Below are positions 6,789 through 15,050 of a stretch of 15,050 nt of DNA, piece after piece. The stretch's first letter is position 1. Every line of letters starts with the position of its first letter. This DNA is from CAZMVU01 sp964569295. Lineage in GTDB: Bacteria > Hydrogenedentota > Hydrogenedentia > Hydrogenedentales > JAGMZX01. The position numbers and the translations under genes were made by a program. The stretch spans positions 1 to 15,050 of the forward strand of contig CAZMVU010000117.1 in the NCBI GenBank assembly GCA_964569295.1. The letters are read 5' to 3'. A model generated the notes under the pieces. That model was not told the origin of the DNA. It worked only from the letters and a program-made list of their open reading frames with translations, and searched no databases.

Positions 6789-8357
6789 CTAGTATGTGTT
6801 GGATTTCAAGCCCGGCGGCACATACTCCAGGTTGTACTCGCCCTGCTCGGAGAACCCGCCGAGGTACGGGCGCATATGGCTCACGCGCGGGTAGCTCTCG
6901 AAGATATCGCCCGTACCCAGAACCCGCGGGTCGTTCGTGGCATGCAAAGCGCCCATCAGCTTGGCACGCAGTTCGAGCAGGGTGTCGGCGTGCGCGGGGT
7001 CGGCGGCGAGGTTTTTCATACAGCCGGGGTCATCGCCGACGGCATACAGTTCTTCCGCCGGCCGCTTCATGAGCGTGAGATCATAGAGGTTCGGGTGCTT
7101 CTCCCGGTTCTCCATGAGGTAGTCGAGGGTCGGGCTGCCATCGATGTCATGGAAGCCGGGCGCGGGGCCCGCCGGCCAGCGGTCGGGCTTGAAGTTATGG
7201 ATATAGAGGTAATCCGCGGTGCGAATCGCGCGCACCGGATAGCCCAGGTTGTCGTAGCGCGCGTGGGTGTGCCGCTCGCGCCCGGTGAGCAAGAAATCGC
7301 GTCCGCGCGCGCCCGGGTCTGCCGCGCCGGTGAGGATGGGCAGGAAACTCTTGCCGGTCATGGTGGGCGGTGTTTTCGCGCCGGCGGCATCGAGGAACGT
7401 GGGTCCCAAGTCGATGAAGCCCACCAGGGTGTCCATGGTCTGTCCGGCGGCTACCTTCTCCGGCCAGCGGACGGCGAGCGGCACGTGGGTGCCGTATTCA
7501 TAGAGATTCGCTTTCGCGCGGGGAAAGGGCATGCCGTTGTCGCTGGTGGCCACGACCAGCGTGTTGTCGAGTTCGCCTATTTCCTCGAGCTTGGCCAGGA
7601 TTCGGCCGAGGTGCGTGTCGAACCATTCCACTTCCACGAAATAGTCCAGCAGGTCCTCACGTACGGTCGGGGCATCGGGGAGGAACGGCGGCACATTCAC
7701 TTTCGCCGGATCTTTGCCTTCCTTCAGGCCGCTGCCCTTCTCATAGCGGCGGTGCGGTTCGGAAGTGCCAAACCAGAACATGAACGGCGCACCCTCTGGA
7801 CGCTCGCCGAGGAAATCCTCGAAGTTGGCAGCGTAGTCCAGGTTTTTCATGCCGTCGTAAGGCGGCTCGAGCTTACGGCTATTGTAGCCCGGGCCGGCGG
7901 GGTTCCGTTCCCATCCGCCGCGCCGCCAGTCACCGGGGCTCCACGGTTTACCGGTGTAGCCGATGTGATAGCCGGTGTCCTCGAGACAATCGGTAAACAC
8001 CGGCCAAGTGTTCGGGAAGATACTGGCGTGCGTGCCCGCCTCCTCGATCTGCCAGATGTGGCGGCCGGTGAGTGTGGCGGCGCGGTTGGGCGAGCACTGC
8101 GGCGCAGCGGTGTGGCAGTTGTTGAACAGGCAGCCCTCCTTCGCCACGCGATCGAAGTTGGGGGTGTTGATCTGCGGTGCGCCATAGGCCCCGGCATGCG
8201 GCCAGGACCAGTCGTCGGCGATAGCGAACAAGATATTCGGCTGCTTGCCCTTGGCCGCGTGCGCCTGGGAAAACGGGGCGGCCTGTGCGGTGGCGCCCAC
8301 AGCGGCGGCCGCAATGGCGGACCTGGCGAAAAACTGACGGCGGTTAATGGTGGCCAT
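6789..8357 (-). CDS. Tat-exported sulfatase, heparan N-sulfatase (SGSH)-like
   Basis: The protein has 522 aa and belongs to the formylglycine-dependent S1 sulfatases, which hydrolyse sulfate esters or sulfamates. The N-terminus has a Tat signal, RRQFF (6-10), then an Ala-rich stretch to about residue 35, so export as a folded protein is expected. NILFAIADDW carries the metal aspartates D48/D49. The sulfatase signature is CSPNRAATLTG with C88 as the residue to be converted to formylglycine. It keeps C-x-P-x-R but has Asn where Ser is usual. TSDNGMPFPRAKANLYEYGT (271-290) holds the D273/N274 metal ligands and closely resembles the SGSH-type (S1_8) block, so N-sulfoglucosamine or a related sulfated sugar is a plausible substrate. 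The ATG at 8357 has GGGAGG upstream; an open frame to 8507 precedes the Tat signal and is rejected as non-coding. No maturase or glycosidase gene is nearby. Confidence 0.93.
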   Translation of the reverse strand: MATINRRQFFARSAIAAAAVGATAQAAPFSQAHAAKGKQPNILFAIADDWSWPHAGAYGAPQINTPNFDRVAKEGCLFNNCHTAAPQCSPNRAATLTGRHIWQIEEAGTHASIFPNTWPVFTDCLEDTGYHIGYTGKPWSPGDWRRGGWERNPAGPGYNSRKLEPPYDGMKNLDYAANFEDFLGERPEGAPFMFWFGTSEPHRRYEKGSGLKEGKDPAKVNVPPFLPDAPTVREDLLDYFVEVEWFDTHLGRILAKLEEIGELDNTLVVATSDNGMPFPRAKANLYEYGTHVPLAVRWPEKVAAGQTMDTLVGFIDLGPTFLDAAGAKTPPTMTGKSFLPILTGAADPGARGRDFLLTGRERHTHARYDNLGYPVRAIRTADYLYIHNFKPDRWPAGPAPGFHDIDGSPTLDYLMENREKHPNLYDLTLMKRPAEELYAVGDDPGCMKNLAADPAHADTLLELRAKLMGALHATNDPRVLGTGDIFESYPRVSHMRPYLGGFSEQGEYNLEYVPPGLKSNTY

Positions 8358-8393
8358 GATACCCTCCCGGTTGCATCTGCACTGGCAGAATCG

Positions 8394-8422
8394 AGCATAG
8401 CGCAATAGGTGAAATGCGTCAA
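8394..8422 (-). promoter_or_regulatory. Strong sigma70-type promoter of the sulfatase gene
   Basis: On the minus strand TTGACG (8422-8417, five of six) and TATGCT (8399-8394, four of six) are separated by exactly 17 nt. The predicted start lies about 30 nt ahead of the sulfatase ATG, leaving a short leader with the GGGAGG ribosome site. It is the best promoter match seen in the window. Confidence 0.65.
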
Positions 8423-8812
8423 GAATTGCAAGGCTATAAGCCGCCCGAGGAGCCAGGCGCATTCGCCTCTCGTTCCCCGGGCCCCTGAGCCGGCGCGGCG
8501 CGCCCACCCGAGCCGCACCCGGGCAGAAAATGCGCGCCTACCGTGTTCCATGCGGTAACAGAAGTTAGACAGAGGCGCCCCATAAGAAGAAAGAAGAGGA
8601 GGAATATCTGGGGTTGCCGGCGGCGTTTTGTTACGTTAACGCAGTGAGAAGCGGGCCGCATCCGTGGCTTCAGGGTGCTGCTTTCAAACGTGAGGACGTG
8701 TTATCGGGGCGTTATCTTCGGATGCCGGCGGGCCATGGCGCTGCGTGGCCTGCGTCCATACCACGGCCTTGCGCATCGGGGGAAGCCATCGACAGGAGAT
8801 CTCCCTAGTCCC
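8423..8812. other. Divergent intergenic region between sulfatase and sdhC
   Basis: No recognised protein gene occupies this stretch. It contains a very GC-rich section (about 8470-8525) with the short palindrome GGCGC/GCGCC around 8492-8504. It also has a purine-rich tract (AAGAAGAAAGAAGAGGAGG, ending at 8602), a CGTTAACG palindrome at 8634-8641, and a small ORF described separately. I found no convincing -35/-10 pair for sdhC on the plus strand, although a promoter must lie here or be of another sigma class. Confidence 0.5.
8614..8808 (+). CDS. Possible short leader ORF upstream of sdhC
   Basis: A 64-codon frame begins at a TTG that follows GAGGAGG with an 11-nt spacer, one of the strongest Shine-Dalgarno matches in the window. 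It ends with a TAG four bases before the sdhC ATG. The predicted peptide (starting MPAAFCYVNAV) matches no family I recognise and has arginine/proline-rich composition typical of non-coding GC-rich DNA. If translated it could couple to sdhC translation. The alternative is that the purine-rich tract is only part of the leader. I regard it as doubtful. Confidence 0.2.
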   Translation: MPAAFCYVNAVRSGPHPWLQGAAFKREDVLSGRYLRMPAGHGAAWPASIPRPCASGEAIDRRSP

Positions 8813-9505
8813 ATGAATTCCCATGCGCAACGCAAACTATCCACCACCGTGGCCCGGCAGGTCATCCTGGGTGTGGCCGGCATCGGGCTGGTTGCATTCA
8901 TCGTGGCGCATCTGGCGGGCAACCTGTTCATTTATGGCGGTCCCGAGGTGTTCAATGCCTATGCACAAAAGCTGCATGATCTGGGCGCGTTGCTGTGGTT
9001 GGCGCGCGCCGGGCTGATCGCGATTTTCGTGCTGCATGTGTACTACACGGCGAAGCTCTGGCTCGAGAACCGGGCGGCCCGGGGCGCCCAGCGCTATGCG
9101 ATTACAAAGCGCTCGGCCGAACGTCCCTGGGGCACCCGCTCGATGATCTATACGGGGGCGCTCATCTTTGTATTCGTGTTTGTTCACCTGTTCGACTTTA
9201 CGTTTGTGGACAAGTCCGGCAAATTGTCCGAGATAGGTGGTGAGAGCCTCGGGTTGTATGGCGTGGTCTTCAACCGCTACGCCTACAGCTTCTGGCGGGC
9301 GCCGTTCTACATCGTCACGATGATTTGCCTCGGCCTGCATCTGAGCCACGCGGTATCGAGTGTCACCGTGACCCTGGGCACGGAAGACTCGACGCTCGTG
9401 AAGCGCGCGGATATCGCGGCGAAAATGGCGGGCGCCGTCATTGCCGTGGGGTTCAGCTCGATTCCCATCTATGTGCTGCTCAAAGCACACGTGCTGAGTT
9501 CGTAG
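8813..9505 (+). CDS. sdhC: Succinate dehydrogenase/fumarate reductase cytochrome b558 subunit
   Basis: The protein has 230 aa and is the membrane anchor of a type B succinate:quinone oxidoreductase, which binds two hemes b and passes electrons to or from the quinone. Five hydrophobic segments are visible at about 17-41, 58-83, 112-133, 164-187 and 204-224. Histidines within four of them (H33, H75, H125 and H176 or H179) are the likely heme ligands. The large single-chain form with five helices is the Wolinella/Bacillus type, often using menaquinone. The ATG at 8813 has AGGAG 14 nt upstream, a long spacing, but the frame upstream is not family-like. The sdhA gene follows after 14 nt, so the genes form an operon. 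Confidence 0.93.
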   Translation: MNSHAQRKLSTTVARQVILGVAGIGLVAFIVAHLAGNLFIYGGPEVFNAYAQKLHDLGALLWLARAGLIAIFVLHVYYTAKLWLENRAARGAQRYAITKRSAERPWGTRSMIYTGALIFVFVFVHLFDFTFVDKSGKLSEIGGESLGLYGVVFNRYAYSFWRAPFYIVTMICLGLHLSHAVSSVTVTLGTEDSTLVKRADIAAKMAGAVIAVGFSSIPIYVLLKAHVLSS

Positions 9506-9519
9506 AGAGGAGCGGCATC

Positions 9520-11429
<1,910 letters not shown>

Positions 11430-11430
<1 letters not shown>

Positions 11431-12197
11431 TGGCGGAAAACACGATCAACCTCACGCTCCAGGTCTGGCGGCAGGATGGCCCGGACACGCCCGGCCGGTT
11501 CGAGACCCACGAGATGAAGGGGGTCTCGACGGACATGTCGTTCCTCGAGATGCTCGATGTGTTGAACAACCGCCTCGAGGCGGAAAGCAAGGAGCCCGTG
11601 GCGTTTGACCATGACTGCCGCGAGGGCATTTGCGGCGCGTGCGGCGCGGTCGTGAACGGCCAGGCCCACGGACCGCAAAAGGCGACCACGCTCTGCCAGC
11701 TTCACATGCGCCAGTTCGAAGACGGCATGACGCTGATCATCGAGCCATGGCGTGCGACGGCGTTCCCGGTGGTGAAGGATCTCGTGGTCGACCGTTCGGC
11801 CTTCGACCGGATCATCGCCGCGGGCGGCTACATCACCGCGCGCACCGGCAACGCGCCCGACGCCCATAGCGTGCTCGTGCCGAAGAAATCCGCGGAGGAA
11901 GCCTTCGATGCGGCGGCGTGTATCGGCTGTGGCGCGTGCGTGGCGGCGTGTCCCAACGCCTCGGCGAGTTTGTTTACCGCCGCGAAAGTGGCCCACCTCG
12001 CGAAGCTGCCCCAGGGCGCGCTCGAGCGCAAGAGCCGCGCACTGGCGATGGTCCACCAGATGGATGCCGAAGACTTCGGTTCGTGTTCGAAGCAGTACGA
12101 GTGCGAGGCGGTCTGCCCGAAGGAGATCAAGGTGAGCAATATCGCTCGAATGAACCGCGAGTTCGTGCGCGGGGCGGTGCTTGGCGGGGAGCAGTGA
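11430..12197 (+). CDS. sdhB: Succinate dehydrogenase/fumarate reductase iron-sulfur subunit
   Basis: The protein has 255 aa and links the flavin of SdhA to the hemes and quinone site of SdhC through three FeS centres. The N-terminal ferredoxin domain has C63, C68, C71 (CREGICGAC) and C89 for [2Fe-2S]. The C-terminal domain has C164/C167/C170/C174 (CIGCGACVAAC) and C219, C225 and C229 (SCSKQYECEAVCP), which supply the [4Fe-4S] and [3Fe-4S] clusters. The ATG at 11430 shares its A with the sdhA stop and has GAGGAG 9 nt upstream inside the end of sdhA. The gene order C-A-B matches other type B complexes. A hairpin lies just after the stop. Confidence 0.96.
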
Positions 12198-12207
12198 CCC
12201 GCCCTGC

Positions 12208-12231
12208 CCGGGTGCGTGAATACACGCCCGG
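12208..12231 (+). terminator. Weak stem-loop after sdhB
   Basis: The arms CCGGG-TG-CGTG (12208-12218) and CACG-CCCGG (12223-12231) pair through nine positions with a two-base bulge and an AATA loop, 10 nt after the sdhB stop. No T-tract follows, so termination would be inefficient or Rho-assisted, and readthrough into the thioredoxin-like gene is possible. Confidence 0.35.
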
Positions 12232-12351
12232 CGCACGCGTCTGAAATGTGTGCAACCCGTTCGGTGTTTCACGTATGGTAAGCGCGCATGTGCGAAGGCG
12301 AAACGAAAACCGCGCGCACGAGTTGTGACAATGCAAACGAAAGGATTTCCC

Positions 12352-13305
12352 ATGACGTTGCGTAAACGCATAGTACCGGTGCTGGCACTGGCGGCCCTGC
12401 TGCTCGCACCCGCAGCGGCTCCGGCCCTCGAAATCGGCGACCCGGCCCCGGCCCTCGCCATCGATACCTGGACCAAGGGCGAGGCGGTGAAGCTGAAGGA
12501 ATTGGCGGAAAAGGACAAGGTAACGGTGGTCGAGTTCTGGGCCACGTGGTGCCCGCCCTGCCGCACCAGCATCCCCCACCTCACGGAATTGCAGAAGAAG
12601 TACAAGGACAAGGCCGTCTTTATCGGTGTGAGCGCGGAAGATGCGGACACGGTGAAGCCTTTCGTGGAAAAAATGGGCGAAAAAATGACGTACCACGTCG
12701 CGGTGGACAAGGACGACAAGACCACCAAGGCCTACATGGAGCCCTTCAACGTGTCCGGTATTCCCCACGCCTTCCTGGTGGACAAAGAAGGGCGCCTGGT
12801 CTATCACAATCATCCGATGGAACCGGCCTTCGAAGAGGCGCTCGCCGCCGCCGTGGAAGGTGAGTTTGATCTCGATGCAGCGCAGAAGCGGATGAACGAG
12901 GAGCAGACTATCAACGAGGCAATCAATGCCTATGGCGCCCTGATCATGGAGGAAGGCGGCGACGAGACGAAGGCCCAGGAATTGGCCGGCGAACTTTATG
13001 GCTTGCTTGAAGACAACGCAGAGGTGCTCGCGTCCCTGGCCTATGCGCTCGCCGAAGGCGAAGACATTGTCATACGTGATCTCGACTTCGCGCAAAAGGC
13101 CGCCGAGCGCGCCGTCGAACTGACCGAACGCAAAGACGCCAATGCGCTCGACAGCTATGCCACCGTGTTGCACGCCCGTGGCCAGCACGAGAAAGCGGTC
13201 GAGGCCGCCAACGAGGCCCTTGAAGCCACCGAGGACCCGGAATTCACCAAGCACCTCGAAAAACAGCGCGCGCGCTTCCAGGAAGGGGCCGGCGCCGCCA
13301 ACTGA
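12352..13305 (+). CDS. Exported thioredoxin-fold (TlpA/ResA-like) protein with TPR-like C-terminal domain
   Basis: The protein has 317 aa. The N-terminus (MTLRKRIVPV then an Ala/Leu stretch to about residue 25, with APALE as the likely cleavage region) looks like a Sec signal peptide. Residues 28-170 are a redoxin/TlpA domain: EIGDPAPALAIDTW, the redox motif WATWCPPC with C67 and C70, and the cis-proline loop SGIPHAFLVD (P138). The CPPC motif suggests a thiol reductant role outside the cytoplasm, for example in cytochrome or disulfide maturation. From about 175 to 310 the protein is helical and acidic, with TPR-like units (ANALDSYATVLHARGQHEKA, 263-282), probably for partner binding. The ATG at 12352 has AAAGGA with a 6-nt spacer. 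It lies 154 nt after sdhB; the substrate is unknown. Confidence 0.88.
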   Translation: MTLRKRIVPVLALAALLLAPAAAPALEIGDPAPALAIDTWTKGEAVKLKELAEKDKVTVVEFWATWCPPCRTSIPHLTELQKKYKDKAVFIGVSAEDADTVKPFVEKMGEKMTYHVAVDKDDKTTKAYMEPFNVSGIPHAFLVDKEGRLVYHNHPMEPAFEEALAAAVEGEFDLDAAQKRMNEEQTINEAINAYGALIMEEGGDETKAQELAGELYGLLEDNAEVLASLAYALAEGEDIVIRDLDFAQKAAERAVELTERKDANALDSYATVLHARGQHEKAVEAANEALEATEDPEFTKHLEKQRARFQEGAGAAN

Positions 13306-13327
13306 CTTCGCCAACCAATCCCAAACG

Positions 13328-13369
13328 ACGCCATCGCGCCGCCATGACCCCATGGCGGCGTGATGGCGT
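13328..13369. terminator. 19-bp hairpin between convergent genes
   Basis: The arm ACGCCATC-G-CGCCGCCATG (13328-13346) pairs with CATGGCGGCG-T-GATGGCGT (13351-13369). This gives 18 Watson-Crick pairs plus one G-U, with an ACCC loop. It begins 22 nt after the thioredoxin-like gene stop and about 170 nt from the convergent tyrS stop. There is no T-tract on either side. It probably ends or protects transcripts from one or both directions. The wobble is G-U in the plus-strand RNA and A-C in the minus-strand RNA, mildly favouring plus. The remainder of the gap to 13538 shows nothing I recognise. Confidence 0.6.
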
Positions 13370-13538
13370 GGCGCTGCCTGTAAGCCACATCCTCGAGTCG
13401 AAGCACAGACAGGGGAGGCGGCCTTCAAGGGCTGGTGCGTTATGCCCCCTTCACCCAAAAGCGGCGGCGGGACCCTCGCGGCCTCGAGTTCCGCACCAAC
13501 TGCCGCGCACAGGAGAGGGCCGCATGGGCACGCCGGGG

Positions 13539-14810
13539 TCACCGCACAAAGCGCAGGAGATGGTAGTTCTTCTTGCCTTTGCGCACGACGGCCGTACCGC
13601 CGGCCAAAAGCGCGTTTTCCGCGAGTGTGGTGGCCGCATCCTCGACGCGTTTGTTGTTGAGGTACAGGCCGCCATTTTTGATCATGCGGCGCGCCTCACC
13701 CCTGCTCGCGAACACGCCCGCCGCGACCAGCACATCGACCAGCGTCTGGCTGCCCAAGACATCGCGCGGCGCCTCGCTCGCCGGCACCTCGCTGAAGATG
13801 TCGTTCAGGGTCGCTTCGTCGAGTCCGTGCAAATCCCCGCCAAACATGGCCTGCGAGGCTTTCACCGCGTTGGCGAGCGCCTCTTCACCGTGTACGAGCC
13901 GGGTCACCTCTTCCGCGAGCCGGCGCTGGGCGGCCCGTTTTTGTGGTTCGGTGGCCACGGCTTCCTCGAGCTCGGCAATCTCCGTGCGCGTGAGGAAGGT
14001 GAAAAACCGCAGAAACCGCGGTGCATCGGCGTCGGCCTGGTTCAGCCAGAACTGGTAAAACCGGTAGGGCGAGGTGCGGTTTGGATCGAGCCAGATATTG
14101 CCCGCCTCGGTTTTCCCGAACTTCGCACCGTCTGCCTTGGTGACCAGCGGAAACGTGAGGCCGAAGGTGGGCGTGGCCAGCAGCCGCCGCGTGAGGTCCA
14201 TGCCCGCCACGATATTGCCCCACTGATCCGAGCCGCCGACCTGAAGCCGGCAGCCGTGGTGCTCGCACAGGTAGAGGAAGTCGAACGCTTGCAGGAGCGC
14301 ATAGCTGAACTCGGTATACGAAATGCCATGATCGCGATTCTCGAGCCGCTGCTTCACCGACTCCCGGCTCAGCATGGCATTCACACTGAAGTGCTTGCCC
14401 ACGTCGCGCAGGAAGTCGATGAGCGAAATCCCGCACAGCCAGTCGGCATTGTTCACCATTTCCGCTGCATTCCCGCTCTCGAAGTCGAGGAAACGCTCGA
14501 GTTGCATGCGAATCCCGGCTGCGTTCTGCCCTACCTGCTCCCGGGTAAGCAGCGTGCGTTCATCGGTCTTCCCGCTCGGATCGCCGATGAGACCGGTGGC
14601 GCCGCCCACGAGCGCAACGGGCTTGTGGCCCGCCCGCTGAAAATGGGCCAGCCCCATGATAGGTAGCAGGCTGCCGATATGCAGGCTGTCGGCGGTCGGA
14701 TCGAAACCGCAGTAGAGCGTCATTGCCCCTTTTTCGAGTTCGCCGGCCAGCTCCTCATGGGTCACGGCGTTGACAAAACCGCGCCAAGTCATTTCTTCGA
14801 AGAAGGTCAT
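13539..14810 (-). CDS. tyrS: Tyrosine--tRNA ligase
   Basis: The protein has 423 aa, normal for bacterial TyrRS. It charges tRNA-Tyr with tyrosine using ATP. The Rossmann catalytic domain shows YCGFDPTADSLHIGSLLP (33-50) with the HIGH-type HIGS at 44-47, GDPSGK (76-81), the GGSDQWGNI block (192-200) and the KMSKS-equivalent KFGKT (230-234). The C-terminal part from about 355 (TLVDVLVAAGVFASRGEARR ... GGLYLNN) is an S4 RNA-binding domain. The ATG at 14810 has AGGAAG with 8 nt spacing. The gene is convergent with the thioredoxin-like gene. I see no T-box leader in the upstream sequence available. Confidence 0.97.
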   Translation of the reverse strand: MTFFEEMTWRGFVNAVTHEELAGELEKGAMTLYCGFDPTADSLHIGSLLPIMGLAHFQRAGHKPVALVGGATGLIGDPSGKTDERTLLTREQVGQNAAGIRMQLERFLDFESGNAAEMVNNADWLCGISLIDFLRDVGKHFSVNAMLSRESVKQRLENRDHGISYTEFSYALLQAFDFLYLCEHHGCRLQVGGSDQWGNIVAGMDLTRRLLATPTFGLTFPLVTKADGAKFGKTEAGNIWLDPNRTSPYRFYQFWLNQADADAPRFLRFFTFLTRTEIAELEEAVATEPQKRAAQRRLAEEVTRLVHGEEALANAVKASQAMFGGDLHGLDEATLNDIFSEVPASEAPRDVLGSQTLVDVLVAAGVFASRGEARRMIKNGGLYLNNKRVEDAATTLAENALLAGGTAVVRKGKKNYHLLRFVR

Positions 14811-15050
14811 CGGGTGTGCTTCCTATAATGGCGCGCGGATAAGTAATTTGCGCGGGGGTAATAGTCGGTGGCCGCACCGCGATCGGCGATCGCCGTATCC
14901 ACGTGCGTTCCCCCCCTTGCCGCACGAAGTCTAGCAAAGCCGCAGCCCCAAAGCAAAAGGAGCCAATTGCGAAATGTGAAAGTCTTGAATGGCAAGGGAG
15001 TTGCGGCGGCGGGTGATTGGCCTTCACCCCAGGAAAGTCTTGGTATCGTC
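14811..15050. other. Upstream region of tyrS, no gene recognised
   Basis: These 240 nt carry the tyrS ribosome site and presumably its promoter. A 12-bp palindrome CGGCGATCGCCG lies at 14884-14895 and a run of seven C near 14910. TATAAT occurs on the plus strand at 14824-14829 but has no -35 partner. Short frames here look non-coding. Confidence 0.4.

Noticed and set aside
5386..8408. Long plus-strand frames (466 and 548 codons) opposite proB and the sulfatase
   Set aside because: Same GC-bias artefact. Both overlap full-length conserved genes on the other strand and show no domains of their own.
8358..8507. 50-residue N-terminal extension of the sulfatase frame
   Set aside because: The Tat motif and a well-placed ribosome site mark the ATG at 8357, and the promoter lies inside the extension.
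8434..8661. 75-codon minus-strand frame with a hydrophobic stretch
   Set aside because: No ribosome site, no family resemblance and odd composition. It lies upstream of the sulfatase promoter in GC-rich DNA.
12127..13542. 471-codon minus-strand frame opposite the thioredoxin-like gene
   Set aside because: Shadow frame. The plus strand carries a signal peptide, CPPC motif and ribosome site.
14824..14829. Plus-strand TATAAT hexamer
   Set aside because: No -35 partner and no plus-strand gene follows within the window; it overlaps the tyrS leader on the other strand.
14884..14895. 12-bp palindrome containing GCGATCGC as an operator or HIP1-like element
   Set aside because: Such palindromes are frequent by chance in GC-rich DNA. 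It occurs only once in the window and has no clear promoter context.

Overview
The window is a 15 kb piece of a high-GC bacterial chromosome. The gene set suggests a respiratory or syntrophic member of a sulfatase-bearing lineage: a Tat-exported sulfatase, a type B (single-subunit cytochrome b) succinate dehydrogenase, and a NuoEF-type flavin/iron-sulfur complex whose large subunit is fused to an NfnA-like module. Planctomycetota, Hydrogenedentota and similar phyla would fit. This is inference from gene content only; no rRNA or other phylogenetic marker is present. I see no tRNA, rRNA, CRISPR array or transposase.

Layout. Positions 1-129 hold two copies of a 69-bp tandem intergenic repeat with a REP-like hairpin. 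Positions 155-5183 (minus strand) form a three-gene operon, transcribed in the order nuoE-like, nuoF/hydB-like, then an 833-aa NuoG-NfnA fusion. A candidate promoter overlapped by a near-perfect inverted repeat precedes it. Positions 5452-6582 (minus) encode glutamate 5-kinase (proB), followed by an intrinsic terminator. Positions 6789-8357 (minus) encode a Tat-signal sulfatase resembling heparan N-sulfatase, with the best promoter in the window. A 455-nt divergent intergenic region follows. Positions 8813-12197 (plus) are sdhC-sdhA-sdhB. Positions 12352-13305 (plus) encode an exported thioredoxin-fold protein with a helical, TPR-like C-terminus. A 19-bp hairpin separates it from the convergent tyrS (13539-14810, minus). 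The last 240 nt hold no recognised gene.

How the genes work together. The main story is redox metabolism. The soluble NuoE/NuoF/NuoG-NfnA complex carries an NADH/FMN site, many FeS clusters and a second, FAD/NAD(P)-binding ferredoxin-reductase-like module. It therefore looks like a flavin-based electron-bifurcating or transhydrogenase complex (the HydABC/Stn/Bfu-like group) that would balance NADH, ferredoxin and NADPH. The membrane SdhCAB complex links succinate/fumarate to the quinone pool. The sulfatase would act in the periplasm on sulfated glycans. proB and tyrS are housekeeping genes. The fusion complex is the most interesting item in the window.
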